Source of the DNA: Galerina marginata
Taxonomy: Eukaryota; Basidiomycota; Agaricomycetes; Agaricales; Galerinaceae
Direction: 5' to 3'
NCBI GenBank assembly: GCA_023014335.1
Contig: JAECYW010000007.1
Location: 1,736,001-1,800,000 of the forward strand
DNA length: 64,000 nucleotides
The notes under the pieces were generated by a model. It had not been told where the DNA came from, searched no databases, and was given only the letters and a program-made list of their open reading frames with translations. Below, piece after piece: positions 33,201 to 46,465 of this stretch. A program made the position numbers and the translations under genes. Numbering within the stretch: position 1 is the first letter of the stretch; every line of letters starts with the position of its first letter.

Positions 33201-33725
33201 AGTAAGTGCGGGGTTGTTGATTAAAATGACTTACGGTGTCTTGGTGCGGGTCCATGTAGACGCGAAATCCGTATTCGTGGCATTTGGCGAGTACGCGGAT
33301 TGTGTAGTCCATAAATTCATAGTCGTATTTCCCTCTGCATACAAGTTAGCACATACTAGAATGATAAATAAAGAAACTACTCACGGTCCTTCGTGCTCCA
33401 ATGCTTCCCAGGTAAACGGGAACCTCAGCATATTAAACCCCCACCCTCTCAGTCTCGCAAGGTGAACATCCGCGCTTCCATCATCGATATCCAACGGCCG
33501 CCCAACAAAGTTCTGTCCCCCACGCTCCGCGTCTTCCCAAAAATCATTCAGGATCTGCGAAGGCCGACCCACAGGAGCCTTGGACGCGCCCGATAAGTTC
33601 ACCCCGCGGAGGAGGAGCGTGCGGCCAGAGGCGTCGACAAAGTTGAGAGATGTGGTGTGGATGTACGAAGAGGATGAAGGGATGGGGAGGCCGGTTGCAG
33701 GGGAGGTCGTTGGGACCGCGGGCAT
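30252..33725 (-). CDS. GH5 (GH5_12-like) steryl-beta-glucosidase / glucocerebrosidase-related glycosidase
   Basis: Three exons (33725-33385, 33334-33235, 33188-30252) total 3378 nt, giving 1125 aa. The GH5 fold is clear: [15 protein letters not shown] near residue 33, [38 protein letters not shown] across intron 2, catalytic acid/base Glu in [12 protein letters not shown] (about residue 275), and nucleophile Glu in [10 protein letters not shown] (about 528). The [16 protein letters not shown] region ([13 protein letters not shown]) and a C-terminal beta-domain ([24 protein letters not shown]) fit the intracellular fungal enzymes that cleave ergosteryl glucoside or glucosylceramide. Unusually, about 200-300 residues of acidic, Ser/Arg-rich low-complexity sequence lie between catalytic and C-terminal domains. 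No signal peptide. The gene sits between inverted repeat arms. Confidence 0.88.
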
Positions 33726-34233
33726 GGCGGCTCTGTCTTGAATGCGAGGAAGAGGTAGACGGTGGTCGAGACCACAGCTAGAAGGTGGAGAGAAGAGAGA
33801 GATTGAGGGATTAGGTAAGGTTGCTTCTCCTGCAGAGACAGCGACAGCGGCGGTGATGTCACAGAAAAGGTCGTACCACTTTTTCTCAGTTTACGTAACA
33901 CGCTTTCCGTTCCGAATCGGGCCAGCACAAGGAGATCGGGCCTCACTCACGTCAAAAATGGTATTGCATCCAAAGGTGAGTAATCCCAGTACATAAGAAC
34001 CCTTGGACACATCGGCAATCTGGTAAATTGAAAGGTTGGTGTAAAATTTGTGCATGAAAGGGGGGAATTACCACAATAATGACAACAAACGACAACCAAA
34101 AAGTTGTTTTGAGGTGACTATATGCGGGGATGTCAGGATATTTACATGGAAATAATGGAATGCGCACCTTGCTTGCAACTGAGATCGTTTGAGCGACTAG
34201 TAACAAGTCTGCCACTAATATTGTGTTAGGGAG
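33726..34233. other. promoter side of the GH5 gene
   Basis: Noncoding as far as can be seen. It should hold the GH5 promoter and 5' UTR, and reaches to the right inverted-repeat arm. Confidence 0.35.
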
Positions 34234-34723
34234 ATCGAATAGAACTTGAACAGAGCCTCACCAGAGCCTAAATTGTCAATTACCGCCCGACCTCGTTAAA
34301 AAAAAGCATCTCACTTCGCGACGCTTGAAAAACAGTTTTGGGGCAGTCGTGATAGTGGGGTTGTCAGCTATATCACCCCCAAGGGTTTATGGAGGGAGGA
34401 GGATACGGCGCTGGTGGGAGGAGATGATGGCAGTACGGAAGAAAGGGGGGAAACGACGGAATGGAAAGACGAAGTTGGGTCGGGGGGTTATATGACAGAA
34501 CGAAGGCGAAGGAAATAATCATAAGTAAAAGAAATTGCCCCAAAACTTTTCTTTTTGGGGTGAGTTGAGGCGAGCTGAGCTGAGCTGAGCGTCATCGACG
34601 ACAAAGACTGAAAGAAAAGTAGAGTTCTATTTATATATTGTCCGACCAGATCTGGATACTTTTTAGCTTTGCACGGCTGGCCTGCCCATTGAGCAGAACA
34701 CATTAGAACCGGTTTTCACTGGG
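34234..34723 (-). repeat. right arm of the inverted repeat around the GH5 gene
   Basis: Inverse of 29429-29880 with small indels. It contains an internal 20-odd-bp duplication next to AGAACTTGAACAGAGCC, the inverse TATATAAATAGAACTC box (about 34622-34637) and GGTTTTCACTGGG at its outer end. Confidence 0.8.
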
Positions 34724-34916
34724 ATTAATAAGGACTTGACAGAATTTACTAGTACTTATAGCTAGTCTTCGACGGACAGTCACGACATGCCATCAAGAAA
34801 AAAATATTGTTCACGTTGTCAAATTTATGTAGGTATGACATACACCTAGACTACACTTCTACTACCTCGACGGCTCAGAAAATCCGGAATGTTTTTGGGG
34901 AATAAAATCAAGAGCT

Positions 34917-36900
<1,984 letters not shown>

Positions 36901-36939
36901 AGCTGGGTAAAGCTTGGATAAAACACGGCTCAAGGCAGC

Positions 36940-36950
36940 CCTTTTATACC
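36940..36950 (-). promoter_or_regulatory. TATA box of the protease gene
   Basis: GGTATAAAAGG on the minus strand, 40-50 nt upstream of the ATG at 36900. Confidence 0.5.
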
Positions 36951-39380
36951 ACTCATCGTCTGTCTGCTGTCAGCATCTTGAGATAGCCATGCCTTGCGAT
37001 TCTCAAGCACGCAATGGATGAGAACGGCCATCTCGCGAGTTAGAATTTTCTCAAGAGTGCGGATCCACTTTGTAGCCACCATCAAAGAACGTACGAATCC
37101 GTAATACAGTCGTAAAATCCATACCTGCGTTCAAATCGCCAGTGCTGCCGTCTTCCTTGTCTCCCCTAGGCAGTCTAGTGACTGATGAAGGGCGACTGGT
37201 TCGATAAGCGTCTTCTTCCGACCAATGTGTTGGATTGGAGTTGATGGCCACAGAAGGTAGTGCTCCAGGACATCGCAGTCCGGCCAGGAAAGACTATCCA
37301 TGGGCGTTGTACTAACGGCGATTCAAGTTGGAACCTTCGGGCCATCCAGAAAGTTGATCCTGACTTCAGTCGCTACTCGAGTTCAAACCTGAGGTCACCG
37401 GTCAAAGGCCATTTCCACAGTCAGAATCGGGTGCTGCGAAGTGAACAATGCCCATTCACGCTTGAGGCATCACGAAAGTTGTGTAACAAGAATCCAAAAA
37501 GGTCCGTCGATGTAAAGCCTTCGAACAAACAAGACCAAATTTATATTTCGATTTCGGCGTTCTGCCTCGCTTCTGAAACTTCGCGAATCAATACCCGTTC
37601 TTGACTTGCAGGAATTCATGCAAAAATGTTTCTTACGTCCTTTGTCGGTTCGGGTCCGGATGCAGTATGAATGATATTGCGGCGTAACTCCCAAAGTAGT
37701 ACCCATTACGCCTTGATGGCGCTCCGATCATCACAGTCACCCCGGGTTCTGGGGTATTGAAGCTCACGATCAAGTTCAGGAATGGAGGAGAGGTACGCCG
37801 CTTAATTGAAAGAACTCATCCAATACCAAAAGCGCGTGCAGTTGTACAATTGTGGCCAGCGTTGTGCTTCCACTTCGGCACAAGTACTGGTGGCACGAAC
37901 GTGCATTTTGCTCCTCGGACCCGGATGCCACCAGTCTTGGCCAATCTTCTCTGACGCTTTCTTTACCTACAACAGAGTTGCCTGACTAATCATCCCTAAA
38001 ATAAGCCTGGGCCATTAATGTCAGTTAAATTTCACATGGAGCTGACTATTCATCTGTCTTGACGGTGGAGATTCTGGAGAAACAAGCGCCGAAAACAAGC
38101 GCCCGTAGTTTAGAAACCCAGTCTAACCTTGTATTGACGACGGTATAATCATTATTGATCCGAGTGTTTGTCCAAGTAGCTATTTACAATAGGCAGACAT
38201 TTATGAAACTCATTCGACAACTTGGAGAGTATTACTTGGCTCATATGTGATATGATGGATGGTGAAGAGGCCCTTTGGCATCGAGGAGTTTTATTAAAGA
38301 TGCCTGTCCATCTCCCAATCGTTCCTCCAACGAAGCAGGGAATTACGGTAAATTTAATTTATGTGTCGTTGCATCCAGTTGCTATTATCGTGATGTGCAT
38401 TCCATGAAATTTATTTATTCATCGACTCAGAATATATTATATATCATTCCATGTTTTATTTAATTGGTGGTTACCATTCGGTCCAGGCAGGCACTCCCAA
38501 ACAGTCAATCTATTCTGGCTTCGGCGATGCTCCACTTAGAAATTATTTACCGAATGTATTTCATTTATATGGGTGATTTTACTCGCTCCAATACAAACTA
38601 GTGGTTTCGAAGGTGAACCGTGTTGGAATAAATTGGGCAAACCCGAATCCGAGCTGCGCGCCAATTCAGGGTTACCGCCGCCACTACCTTCCGATCTGTA
38701 CGTCTTGTCTCGTTTACTTTACTTTGCTTCATGTCCATAGACTCCCTTTGTTCCTGCCTCGCTATCCCGCTCGGTGTCGTCGATACACATCCATAGTATT
38801 ATCCTAACTACTTACAGGTTACTACGGAATGCCTAGATACAATGTATATAAACCGAGCTACATCTTCAATAACATTATTCCGTTATTGGTTCGTCACCCG
38901 CCTATCTACGTTCAATAAACCGATGACAGACGCTGATGTCAGACTGAAATAAGCGCCGACTTCAACTTAGCGCCGGCCTGGCATCAATTGAATCTATCCA
39001 AGAATGAAGAGAATTGGCGCCGGGGTCGACTACAATGGTTGATAGGGCTTCTGATCTTGATATAAAAAGATGGAAATGGCCTGCTTTCTTGTTTTTGCAG
39101 TGACGACGAGAACCTCAAGGACTACAAATGCAGATCAGACGTGATTTCTTGTGTCGAAACTACAGCTCAGAGAGGAGAGTTGTATTCCTCGCTCGAAAAA
39201 AATAGAGGCCCGAGCCAACGAGGCCGTATTTACCACTCGAAGAACGGTGCCAGCATTCAAAAAAAAATTGACCTGGTTTTATCGTGGTCCAGGTCCAGGT
39301 TAGAGTGGAAGACCACGTGACGTTGTTCGTTTTCCAATTCACGATCACGCTGATCAAACTTTCTTCTGAACCACCGCCAT
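36951..39380. other. long intergenic stretch without supported gene
   Basis: Only short open frames in several directions; no splice-supported model, motif or terminal inverted repeat was found. GC content and texture suggest decayed DNA between the protease and gene A4. Confidence 0.4.
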
Positions 39381-39389
39381 TCGAATTTC

Positions 39390-39512
39390 GCTTTGGAGTC
39401 TGGGCAGGTGATTCATCTGCAAGACTTTCTATTTCAAAAGTCGTAGTCATAATCAATATTGTCTAAAGTAAGCTCGATTGTTTTCCTTCTTCAAAGATAA
39501 CCAACAAGTGAT
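39390..39512 (+). promoter_or_regulatory. conserved promoter block of F-box-like gene A4
   Basis: In the sense direction: GGTGATTCATCTGCAAG, ATTTC..AGTCGTAGTCATAATCAAT, CTTCTTCAAAGA and a terminal CAAGTGATCCATGTACAGA just before the start. It is the same block as upstream of A1 and A2, in opposite orientation. Confidence 0.5.
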
Positions 39513-39523
39513 CCATGTACAGA

Positions 39524-41113
39524 ATGTCCAGTAACCCTCAGAGGGATGCCGAACTGTTCAGGCTCCAAGAAAAGCAAACAAAGTTCGAGACAGAAAGGAC
39601 GGCTCTCTTCCATCGTATTACGGAGCTAAATCACCAAATCGCTCAGGTCCAGGCTGAATACGGCGCGGTTTACAACGATCCAGCGCCTCTCTTAACACTT
39701 TCCGCGGAAGTCACCTGCCTAATTTTCGACTTCACGGTCGCCGCAGGATTTAATACCGCGAGGCAGACTTTGGCCGATCAGGACAAGAGGAAGTTTTTAT
39801 CAGAAGTTATCGTGTCGCAAGTGTGCCGCCAATGGCGGTCGATTTCACTATCATACCCTGCCTTATGGACACGCTTCTGCTACGACGGCCCCCGGGCTTC
39901 GCGTATTCCTCTTGACCGATTGGATGCATATCTGAAGAGGTCGGCGTCTCAGTCACTGGAGCTCTGGTTTAATTTTAGACGATCTGAGGAAAGGAAATGG
40001 ACCTGGGACGGTCAGCTAGCTCTGTTGCAGAGATCGATACCCGCCATTGCAAGATGGAAATGCTTCACCGTATTATCAGACCCAACTAGTCCTGTTGACG
40101 CGCTTCTTTCCCAGATCGCATCGCACTCCGCTCAGAACTTGGAGCATTTTGCCTTTTGTCCTGGTGTCGAGGCGGATACCGACTCACCCTCTATCAGCGT
40201 TGAAGATGTGTTCATTCAGAAAGGCTTTAAACCTACCGTCTTCAAGAATGGCACGCCGAAGCTAACATCCCTGACGTTGGACTGCTCATACAGATGTTTA
40301 CCCCCACTATCCAATATCACTACACTCCGCTTAGAGGCGCCGGATCATGATACCGACTCGGGCATGATTTTTTCCTGGGCTGCATTCCGTGAAGTTTTAT
40401 CCATATCATCCTTGGAAAATCTATCCTTGGTTGGGCCTGTTCTTGAAGACCACTACCACTGCGTGGAGTTAATTACCATGGACAGCCTCAAAAATCTCCG
40501 TTTGGGTAACCTCGCGCCTCTTTGGTTATCATTCCTCAGAGCGCCATTACTCACAACACTTACCATCCGGAATTGCTGGATGACCACCATCCCTGGCTAT
40601 GACCAGTGGTTAAAACCTGAACCTTATGCATTCCCTACATTACGTTCCTTTTGTCTGGTCAAGACTAGATCCGGGGACTTTCAGTTGGCAGATTATCTCG
40701 CACAAATGACCGAATTTGCGACAGACGTTGTCTTCTCTCGAGAAGATGGCACCAGTAGTTTCTCGTCCGTGGTTTTGGACCATGAAGAAAATCGGAGTCA
40801 AACATACTGGACTCAAGCAGTCCAGATCACTTTCAACTCTAATGCACTGGACTTTCGTCGAATAATACGTTTCGTGCAAGGTCGTCGCATGAACAATGTG
40901 ACTCTCCGCATAATCGAACAATTAAAACACCACTGGAGAGGTCCCCCTTCTTTGGAGTTTAAGGAGTGCAAGGAACTTTCAAAAATATGCACTCTTGAAA
41001 TATTGGATGATGAAACTATTGACAATGCATTATGGGAGATGCATTGGCAATTTGAAGGATATTGCTTGGGTTGTCCGATGGATGATGATTCAGAAGGTCT
41101 TTTTCCCAGTTAG
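39524..41113 (+). CDS. F-box-like protein A4 (intact), about 529 aa
   Basis: Single-exon plus-strand paralogue of A1-A3. The start at 39524 (MSSNPQRDAELFRLQEKQ) matches the start used by the paralogues; an ATG three codons earlier (39515) is also possible. Domain order: N-terminal coiled coil (about 5-50), F-box-like region (LSAEVTCLIFDF, SQVCRQWRSISLSYPALWTRF), and LRR-like repeats (LTSLTLDCSYRCLPPLSNIT, ISSLENLSLVGP, MDSLKNLRLGN). The C-terminus is conserved (MHWQFEGYCLGCPMDDDSEGLF). Predicted SCF substrate adaptor, target unknown. It carries the same 3' flank as A3, in inverted orientation, so both descend from one duplication. Confidence 0.85.
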   Translation: MSSNPQRDAELFRLQEKQTKFETERTALFHRITELNHQIAQVQAEYGAVYNDPAPLLTLSAEVTCLIFDFTVAAGFNTARQTLADQDKRKFLSEVIVSQVCRQWRSISLSYPALWTRFCYDGPRASRIPLDRLDAYLKRSASQSLELWFNFRRSEERKWTWDGQLALLQRSIPAIARWKCFTVLSDPTSPVDALLSQIASHSAQNLEHFAFCPGVEADTDSPSISVEDVFIQKGFKPTVFKNGTPKLTSLTLDCSYRCLPPLSNITTLRLEAPDHDTDSGMIFSWAAFREVLSISSLENLSLVGPVLEDHYHCVELITMDSLKNLRLGNLAPLWLSFLRAPLLTTLTIRNCWMTTIPGYDQWLKPEPYAFPTLRSFCLVKTRSGDFQLADYLAQMTEFATDVVFSREDGTSSFSSVVLDHEENRSQTYWTQAVQITFNSNALDFRRIIRFVQGRRMNNVTLRIIEQLKHHWRGPPSLEFKECKELSKICTLEILDDETIDNALWEMHWQFEGYCLGCPMDDDSEGLFPS

Positions 41114-41620
41114 GAATTTTAAAACCCTCTTATTGGGATTGGCATTTCCAAACTCCCATATGCAACCCTCGTAGATCGTCCTTTGACATATGCCATGCAC
41201 CATATCATATTCACTCGGTACCTAAGGAAAAGAATTATATCAAACTGAAATTTCCTGACGCGACGCGATGCGGTCACGTGTGGTATGACATGCATGACTC
41301 CTCCTCAAGAGTCAAGGCCAAATTCCAACTCTTGCCCACACATTCGCCTCGTCAAAGCACGTTAATCAAGTCTCCTCATCCGAAAATAATTACGACATGA
41401 TCAGTATAAAGTGTCTTTAATTCATGAAAATACTGGTAGGCCCTGATCTTACCTTCAGGTCGTCTCGCAGAGTCCGAACTTGCCCAGAGCGCGTCTAGGC
41501 GTTACAACGAACAATCTTCAAGTTGGGCGACAATTTTGGAAGCGATATGTAACACAAGTACTTCCCCTAGCCACGGTTTTCCGCTTTGAAGAATAATATC
41601 CGCGACAGGAACCGCCTCTT
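41114..41620 (+). repeat. 3' flank of A4, inverted duplicate of 21960-22279
   Basis: Shares CCCTCGTAGATCGTCCT-, GACGCGACGCGATGCGGTCA- and AGCCACGGTTTTCCGCTTTG-type segments with the downstream flank of A3. No gene. Confidence 0.6.
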
Positions 41621-42168
41621 CGTCGACAGAGCCACAGACGCTGTTATTCACGATCGGCGGCGCAATAATTTGCTGTTCGAGATCGCTTTATTGAGTCAGC
41701 CAGTCCTGAGTCCCTTCTCCGCTAGCCATACGGATTCCAGCGTCAATCGAGTCGTCAACGGACAGACAGGAAACCCTGACCCCCCTGGTGAGAAATAAAT
41801 GCATAAATTTAATTGTCTTACGTGAGGCCGCGTTTAAAGCCTGCCACTCAACGACAGGTTGCCTCCCGGCGTCGTTGATTCCCTCGATCTTCCTCTTCTT
41901 TCTTCCTCCCCACCAACCGTCAAGCTTCTCCGAGCTTCTTCTACCTTCACCTTTGCTTTAAAACGCTCTTGACGGGTGTTAGCAATCCATAACCTGCCAC
42001 CCACCTCCCCACCTAACCAAGGAATCAACGCGACTCGTTCAGTCCAGCCGACGAGCAGCCAGCCCACAGCCCACAAGCAAGTATTAAACACCACCGTCGT
42101 AATCCAACCTTCGACGAACACTCGCTCTAGCCAACTTACACACACAAACCCAACCCAACCCATACATC
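41621..42168. other. intergenic, promoter side of the small secreted protein gene
   Basis: No supported coding region. CT-rich runs and ACACACAAACCCAACCCAAC directly before the ATG look like a 5' UTR. Confidence 0.3.
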
Positions 42169-42513
42169 ATGTTCGCCAAGCCCTCATTCCTGTTCACCCT
42201 CGTTCTCGGGTTCCTCCTCGCTCTCCTCAGCCTCCCCTCCGTGTCTGCCCTCCCCGCGCCGGTCCCCGCGCCTGCAGCACTTCCCGCCGTGGTCGTCCTC
42301 CCCGCCCAAGCACGCGCCAGCAACCCAACCAGTCTCCTCGGCCGCAGGTACCACGCTAACCCCAACGTCGCGCGCGCTGCCAGCCCAGATGGCCCCGAGG
42401 GTCCGATCATGGTCCTCCGCGCCGCTGACACCGGTGCCGTCCTCGAGCCCATCAAACGCGCCGAGCGATTCCAGTTACGGATGGAACGGGAACGCGCCAG
42501 GCGGCTCGCGTAA
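42169..42513 (+). CDS. small secreted protein, 114 aa
   Basis: One exon. The N-terminal signal peptide is clear (MFAKPSFLFTLVLGFLLALL followed by SLPSVSA, predicted cleavage near residue 27). A Pro/Ala-rich segment follows (LPAPVPAPAALPAV), and then LLGRRYHANPNVARAAS with a dibasic RR that could be a Kex2-type site. The C-terminal ~40 residues are charged (EPIKRAERFQLRMERERAR). No Cys in the mature part, so not a classic Cys-rich effector. Function unknown; GC-rich codon use is unlike the surrounding AT-rich DNA. Confidence 0.6.
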   Translation: MFAKPSFLFTLVLGFLLALLSLPSVSALPAPVPAPAALPAVVVLPAQARASNPTSLLGRRYHANPNVARAASPDGPEGPIMVLRAADTGAVLEPIKRAERFQLRMERERARRLA

Positions 42514-43654
42514 GCGCGTTTTTTGCCCCAGTTAAGCAGTTCCTGGTCAAACGACGAGCGTTGGTAGGGGATAAGGAGGGAAGGACCGCGAACTTTGAGC
42601 TTGAACTTCGAAGGAGAATCACGACCGAACATGACACGATGCCTCCCGCCTGGCCGTCTTAACCGCGTGCAGGACACGCCGCGGGGCGTCGTTGTACCAC
42701 CACCCAACACCACCACACCTTCTCCGATTCCGTCTGTTTTATTATTCTATTTCAACCACGCTCGACGCGCTACTTATTCCCATTCGCCTTCGTGCCTTGT
42801 ACCCCTTCGCTAGCTTGCCTCGAATCCCGATCTCAATCAACTAGACAGGCATTAGATGACGACGATAGAAATGCCAGGTCGAAGGGCGGGTTTATGTACC
42901 AGGATTAAATATTTTGTCTGCCTTTTGTATCTTGTCGCTTTGGCTTAATTCCTCCGAATTGTAACAATTGTCCGAACTACTGGAAACGTGGTTGATTCGA
43001 CCATTGAAGAAGGTCCGAGTGACCTTGATTGTGTATCCTACATTATTTGAGCGTTGGTCGGTCTTCGCGGTGTTTTACGTGCCTCCATAACATTTAAAGC
43101 ATTAATGTCTGCTGCCACCGCAAATGAATCGAGGAATTAAGCTTTAAGTCTCGATGGCTAGACCATAAGTTACGAACCGATCTACCAACCTTTGAGCCCT
43201 TGAGGTTCAGAGATGTCACAGTGTAGGAACGAGCAAAGACTGGGATTATATTCACTTTGTAGTTCCATAACATACCACCGCATAAATTATTCCTAATAAG
43301 ATTGCTTTAACTTCTAGATCTAGCTTGAGAGTCCGGACGAGTGAGGAGGAGCGGGGATTGGCCTTTGAAGACCTACATGCCGTGGGGTATGGTATACGTA
43401 TTGTGACTATCGGTAATTCGCGTTAGGTTGGGGTTGGTGTAAATACTTTGAGGTTTAGAGCTTGGGCCAGGCAGCCGGGTGAATTGCGCCTGTCCGTAGG
43501 TAAAGTGCTCCGACAGGATGCACCTAGAGTCCAAGGACAGCAGGAGTTGCGGGTGAAATAATCCGAGGCGGAAAACTGGCGACGCCTGCTTTGCTCCTGA
43601 GATGTACAATTCGATAAATATGTTGCAAAGAGCCTTGCAATAAATCGTTTAGTG
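42514..43654. other. intergenic, no supported gene
   Basis: Contains the 3' UTRs of the convergent neighbours. Nothing else recognised. Confidence 0.35.
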
Positions 43655-44634
43655 CTACGAATCGGAGCTTTCTCTCGCCGACACCTGCGGAGAAGATGAC
43701 GGTGCAGTATTCAAGACATTTGGACCGTCCTGTGCGGTATCAGAACTTGAGCCAATGCCCGAAGACGACGATGAGGGCCAGGTCACAGATGATGACACCG
43801 ACGAAGAGCCTGTAGGCGCTGTTGCGCCTTCTGAGGGCTCGCTCAGAGGAGGTGTGAGCTTTATTCGCGGGAGCTGCAATGGCGTTTTCAGCTCCGCCAG
43901 CCCTGCTTGGAGGTTGATGTCTACGACCCGCTCTATGATCTTTGCCATTTCGTTGTACCTATGCAGCGAAAGGATTTCAGCAGTCCGCAGCAGAGCAAGT
44001 GCCACTATCAACTCACCTCATCCTCTCCATGTCCTTCTCGTCTTCCCACTTTTGCACCAGATTGTCAACCTTCGAGGTCAGCTCCGTCAAGCGCGACCCC
44101 AGGTCATCCAGCTGGTCGTCGACGTTGTCCCTCCGTTTCGACGCGTTCCGTGAGCTGCGCCAAGTCTCTGCGATTATGAGCGCCGCTGCTACGGAGAATA
44201 GGAAGCCTTCGGCGAGTGCGTTGGCCCCGTTGTCGATTGCTCTGTGCAAAGGGAAGATTAACTGTTTTCCTATGAAAAATTAGGGGGCAGGACAAACGCA
44301 CTTGGCCTCTGAGAGTGGACGTATATGCCTCGCTGGTTCGCCCAAGATGTTGGTCCGCATCTTCACCTCGGTGCGATACATGAACTGGGCGAGATTCACA
44401 CAAAGCCCACGAAAGCGTTCATGTCTGCGTGTCCACAACAATGATAGTAAGACTGCGGTTTATTTTCTCTTACTTCTCTAGTATGTAGAGCACTCACTGT
44501 CGCACTTGCTCCTTGATTTGGTTCGAGATGGGCTTGGCTAATGTCTGTAAGATCAGGTCAGCGGAATGGTGAAAATGAACTGGGTCATAGTAACATACCC
44601 TGATTAGGAGGGTAGCTATCTTCGCAGACGCCAT
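43655..44634 (-). CDS. OPA3-like protein, 244 aa
   Basis: OPA3 proteins are small mitochondria-associated membrane proteins linked to inner/outer membrane homeostasis. Five exons (44634-44599, 44544-44498, 44424-44302, 44241-44017, 43958-43655; sum 735 nt) encode 244 aa. The family pattern is seen: MASAKIATLLIRTLAKPIS at the N-terminus (amphipathic, mitochondrial), IKEQVRQHERFRGLC, QFMYRTEVKMR, and a hydrophobic segment ANALAEGFLFSVAAALIIAE (about 85-104). A coiled coil follows (DLGSRLTELTSKVDNLVQKW). The ~90-residue Ser/Pro-rich tail (TPPLSEPSEGATAPTGSSS) is a fungal extension. Looks intact. Confidence 0.85.
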
Positions 44635-45225
44635 TTCCGGTAGATTCGAGTGACCTATCTATAGGTTTGATATAGACTGCCCTGAGATCGTATGAGGTCA
44701 AAATAAATTGACAGTACAGGCGAAGTAGTGCTTGGTAGCGAAATCCGGGGCTGCGGCGACGAGTTTAATTATGTAGCAGGAATAGAGGACGGAAAATCGA
44801 GACACGAAGAGCGTTGTCAGTGATACATAACCACCGTGTGGCACAGTGTGAAGGGAGGTTGTCGTCCAGCTTGAAACTGTGCCGAAAGAAATCGTCACCT
44901 TTCGGGCAGGCGTTGTTTGGCTTCCTCCTCTGTTCCAACCATCCGGGTCGCCTTGCCGGGCTTGCCCGCCCTCCCTGGTTATCTTCTTCCTCTATGACGG
45001 TATCAGCAGCGCTTTCTCTGTTGAGGGATTCGTAAATGGAGCTCTTAAAGGACCTCCCTGTTTTGTAGATCTATCACCCGGCCCTCCGAGTCACGCCACT
45101 GCGAAACACAGGCCAACCAGCGACGACTGTTCTAAAGAACTGGGTCTTATGGCAATGGCTATGGTTCGCCGGTCTCCGAGTTATCTAGGTGGGATTATTA
45201 TACTTGCATCAAACGAAGCTCGAAT
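44635..45225. other. intergenic between OPA3-like gene and next minus-strand gene
   Basis: A plus-strand open stretch near 44879-45229 has no start context or family support and is not annotated. Confidence 0.3.
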
Positions 45226-45748
45226 CTAGGGGGTATAACCGCTTTGTCCTACTAAACTGGTCCTTGGGCCGTGATTTACTGTGCAAGGTTTGACTTTTAG
45301 TTCTGCGGCCCTTCCTTCGATGAATACCTGGGAGCCCTTCCACTCGGTTTTTACTCCGATGCAGCCTTTGACAGAACGGAATGTTCTCCTAGCCTCTTTC
45401 TGTCTGCTAAGCTCACGCATTGCTATGACTGATAGGCTACGACTAGTGGGTGTCTAATAGCACAACGACAAAGCTCTTACGACGAACATTGCTTTCATCA
45501 GAAGGCAGACCCAGTCTGTTCTCTGACATAACCCTCTCCACTATTCTATCGACAACTGACTCTAGAACGGGATCGTGTATTTCAGACGTCAGATCAGCCT
45601 CACGATACGTTTCCTCAAGCTCAAGGTTCATACTTCGAACTTGAAGAAGTGGCCTTTCTATTGTCCCTTGCGCCGAATTAAAACTACGCTTCATCATCAT
45701 TCGTACTGTCTTAAGAATGACCCTTTTGTTCCACTCTGAATTGTTCAT
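45226..45748 (-). CDS. hypothetical protein, about 154 aa, two exons
   Basis: Exons 45748-45481 and 45422-45226 are joined by a 58-nt intron with a GTAAGAG donor and CATAG acceptor (sum 465 nt, 154 aa). The protein begins MNNSEWNKRVILKTVRMMMK, is charged, and predicts mostly helical (LELEETYREADLTSEIHDPV, VVDRIVERVMSENR) before a basic segment MRELSRQKEARRTFRS. It ends LVGQSGYTP. No TM or signal. Family unknown; an additional upstream exon cannot be excluded because the region before the ATG stays open for some codons. Confidence 0.45.
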
Positions 45749-46465
45749 GGTTGAAAGGTACTCAGGTACATGCGCATGGAATGACACCACATACTTTCTG
45801 GATTTTCTGTTGACCTATGCTATTGTCTCCGGCGTATCTAGAACGGAAGCCGTGGTGCAAGGTGGAGGTAGGCACTATTAGTTATGCACCTGACCAGACT
45901 TTGTTCGGTGCTACCAAATCTGGGAATCCCATGCGTTCGAAAGGACCCTTGGGACTTGCACAACTCGACTGCGTTGCCATTTTCCGACGTCGACGTACAC
46001 CATGCCCAACTGCCAAAGCCGTTACCTCTTCAGTTCCATGTAATCTAGTCCTCCACCTCCAGGTTAGCCCACCTGATTTTTTGGGGTCCCATCGAATTAA
46101 TACCCTATTTCATACTCAGGAACTTTCGAAACTTCTATCCAATCCGTGGGGCATGGACGTTAAATACATTTGGATCCTCGGGACTTTCTCTCTCCGAGAT
46201 TTCATTTTGTCTGACGTCGACGTAAAGACAATGTTATAGGATATGATCATGGGTGAAGATCGATCAAGAGTGATAGGTGGAATGTTTGGCGGTGGCGAAG
46301 TCACACTCCCAACGCACAATCCAAAAGTATAAGAAGGGGGTCCAGTCTACGATTTCTAACAACCCCAGTGCTACAACTCTTAACACCAGTTACAAGGTAG
46401 TTTCGACATCGGCTCCTTGACTTGTAGTATCCGCCTCATAACATTCACCCACAGATCAAAAAATC
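45749..46465. other. intergenic
   Basis: A 140-codon plus-strand frame at 45817-46239 has no matching features and no acceptable model; treated as noncoding, including the promoter of the gene at 46466. Confidence 0.3.

Noticed and set aside
29429..34723. A complete LTR retrotransposon
   Set aside because: The arms are inverted, not direct, and the interior is a normal cellular gene with no gag, reverse transcriptase or integrase.
45817..46239. 140-codon plus-strand frame
   Set aside because: No domain, poor start context and no splice-supported extension; lies in the promoter side of the gene at 46466.
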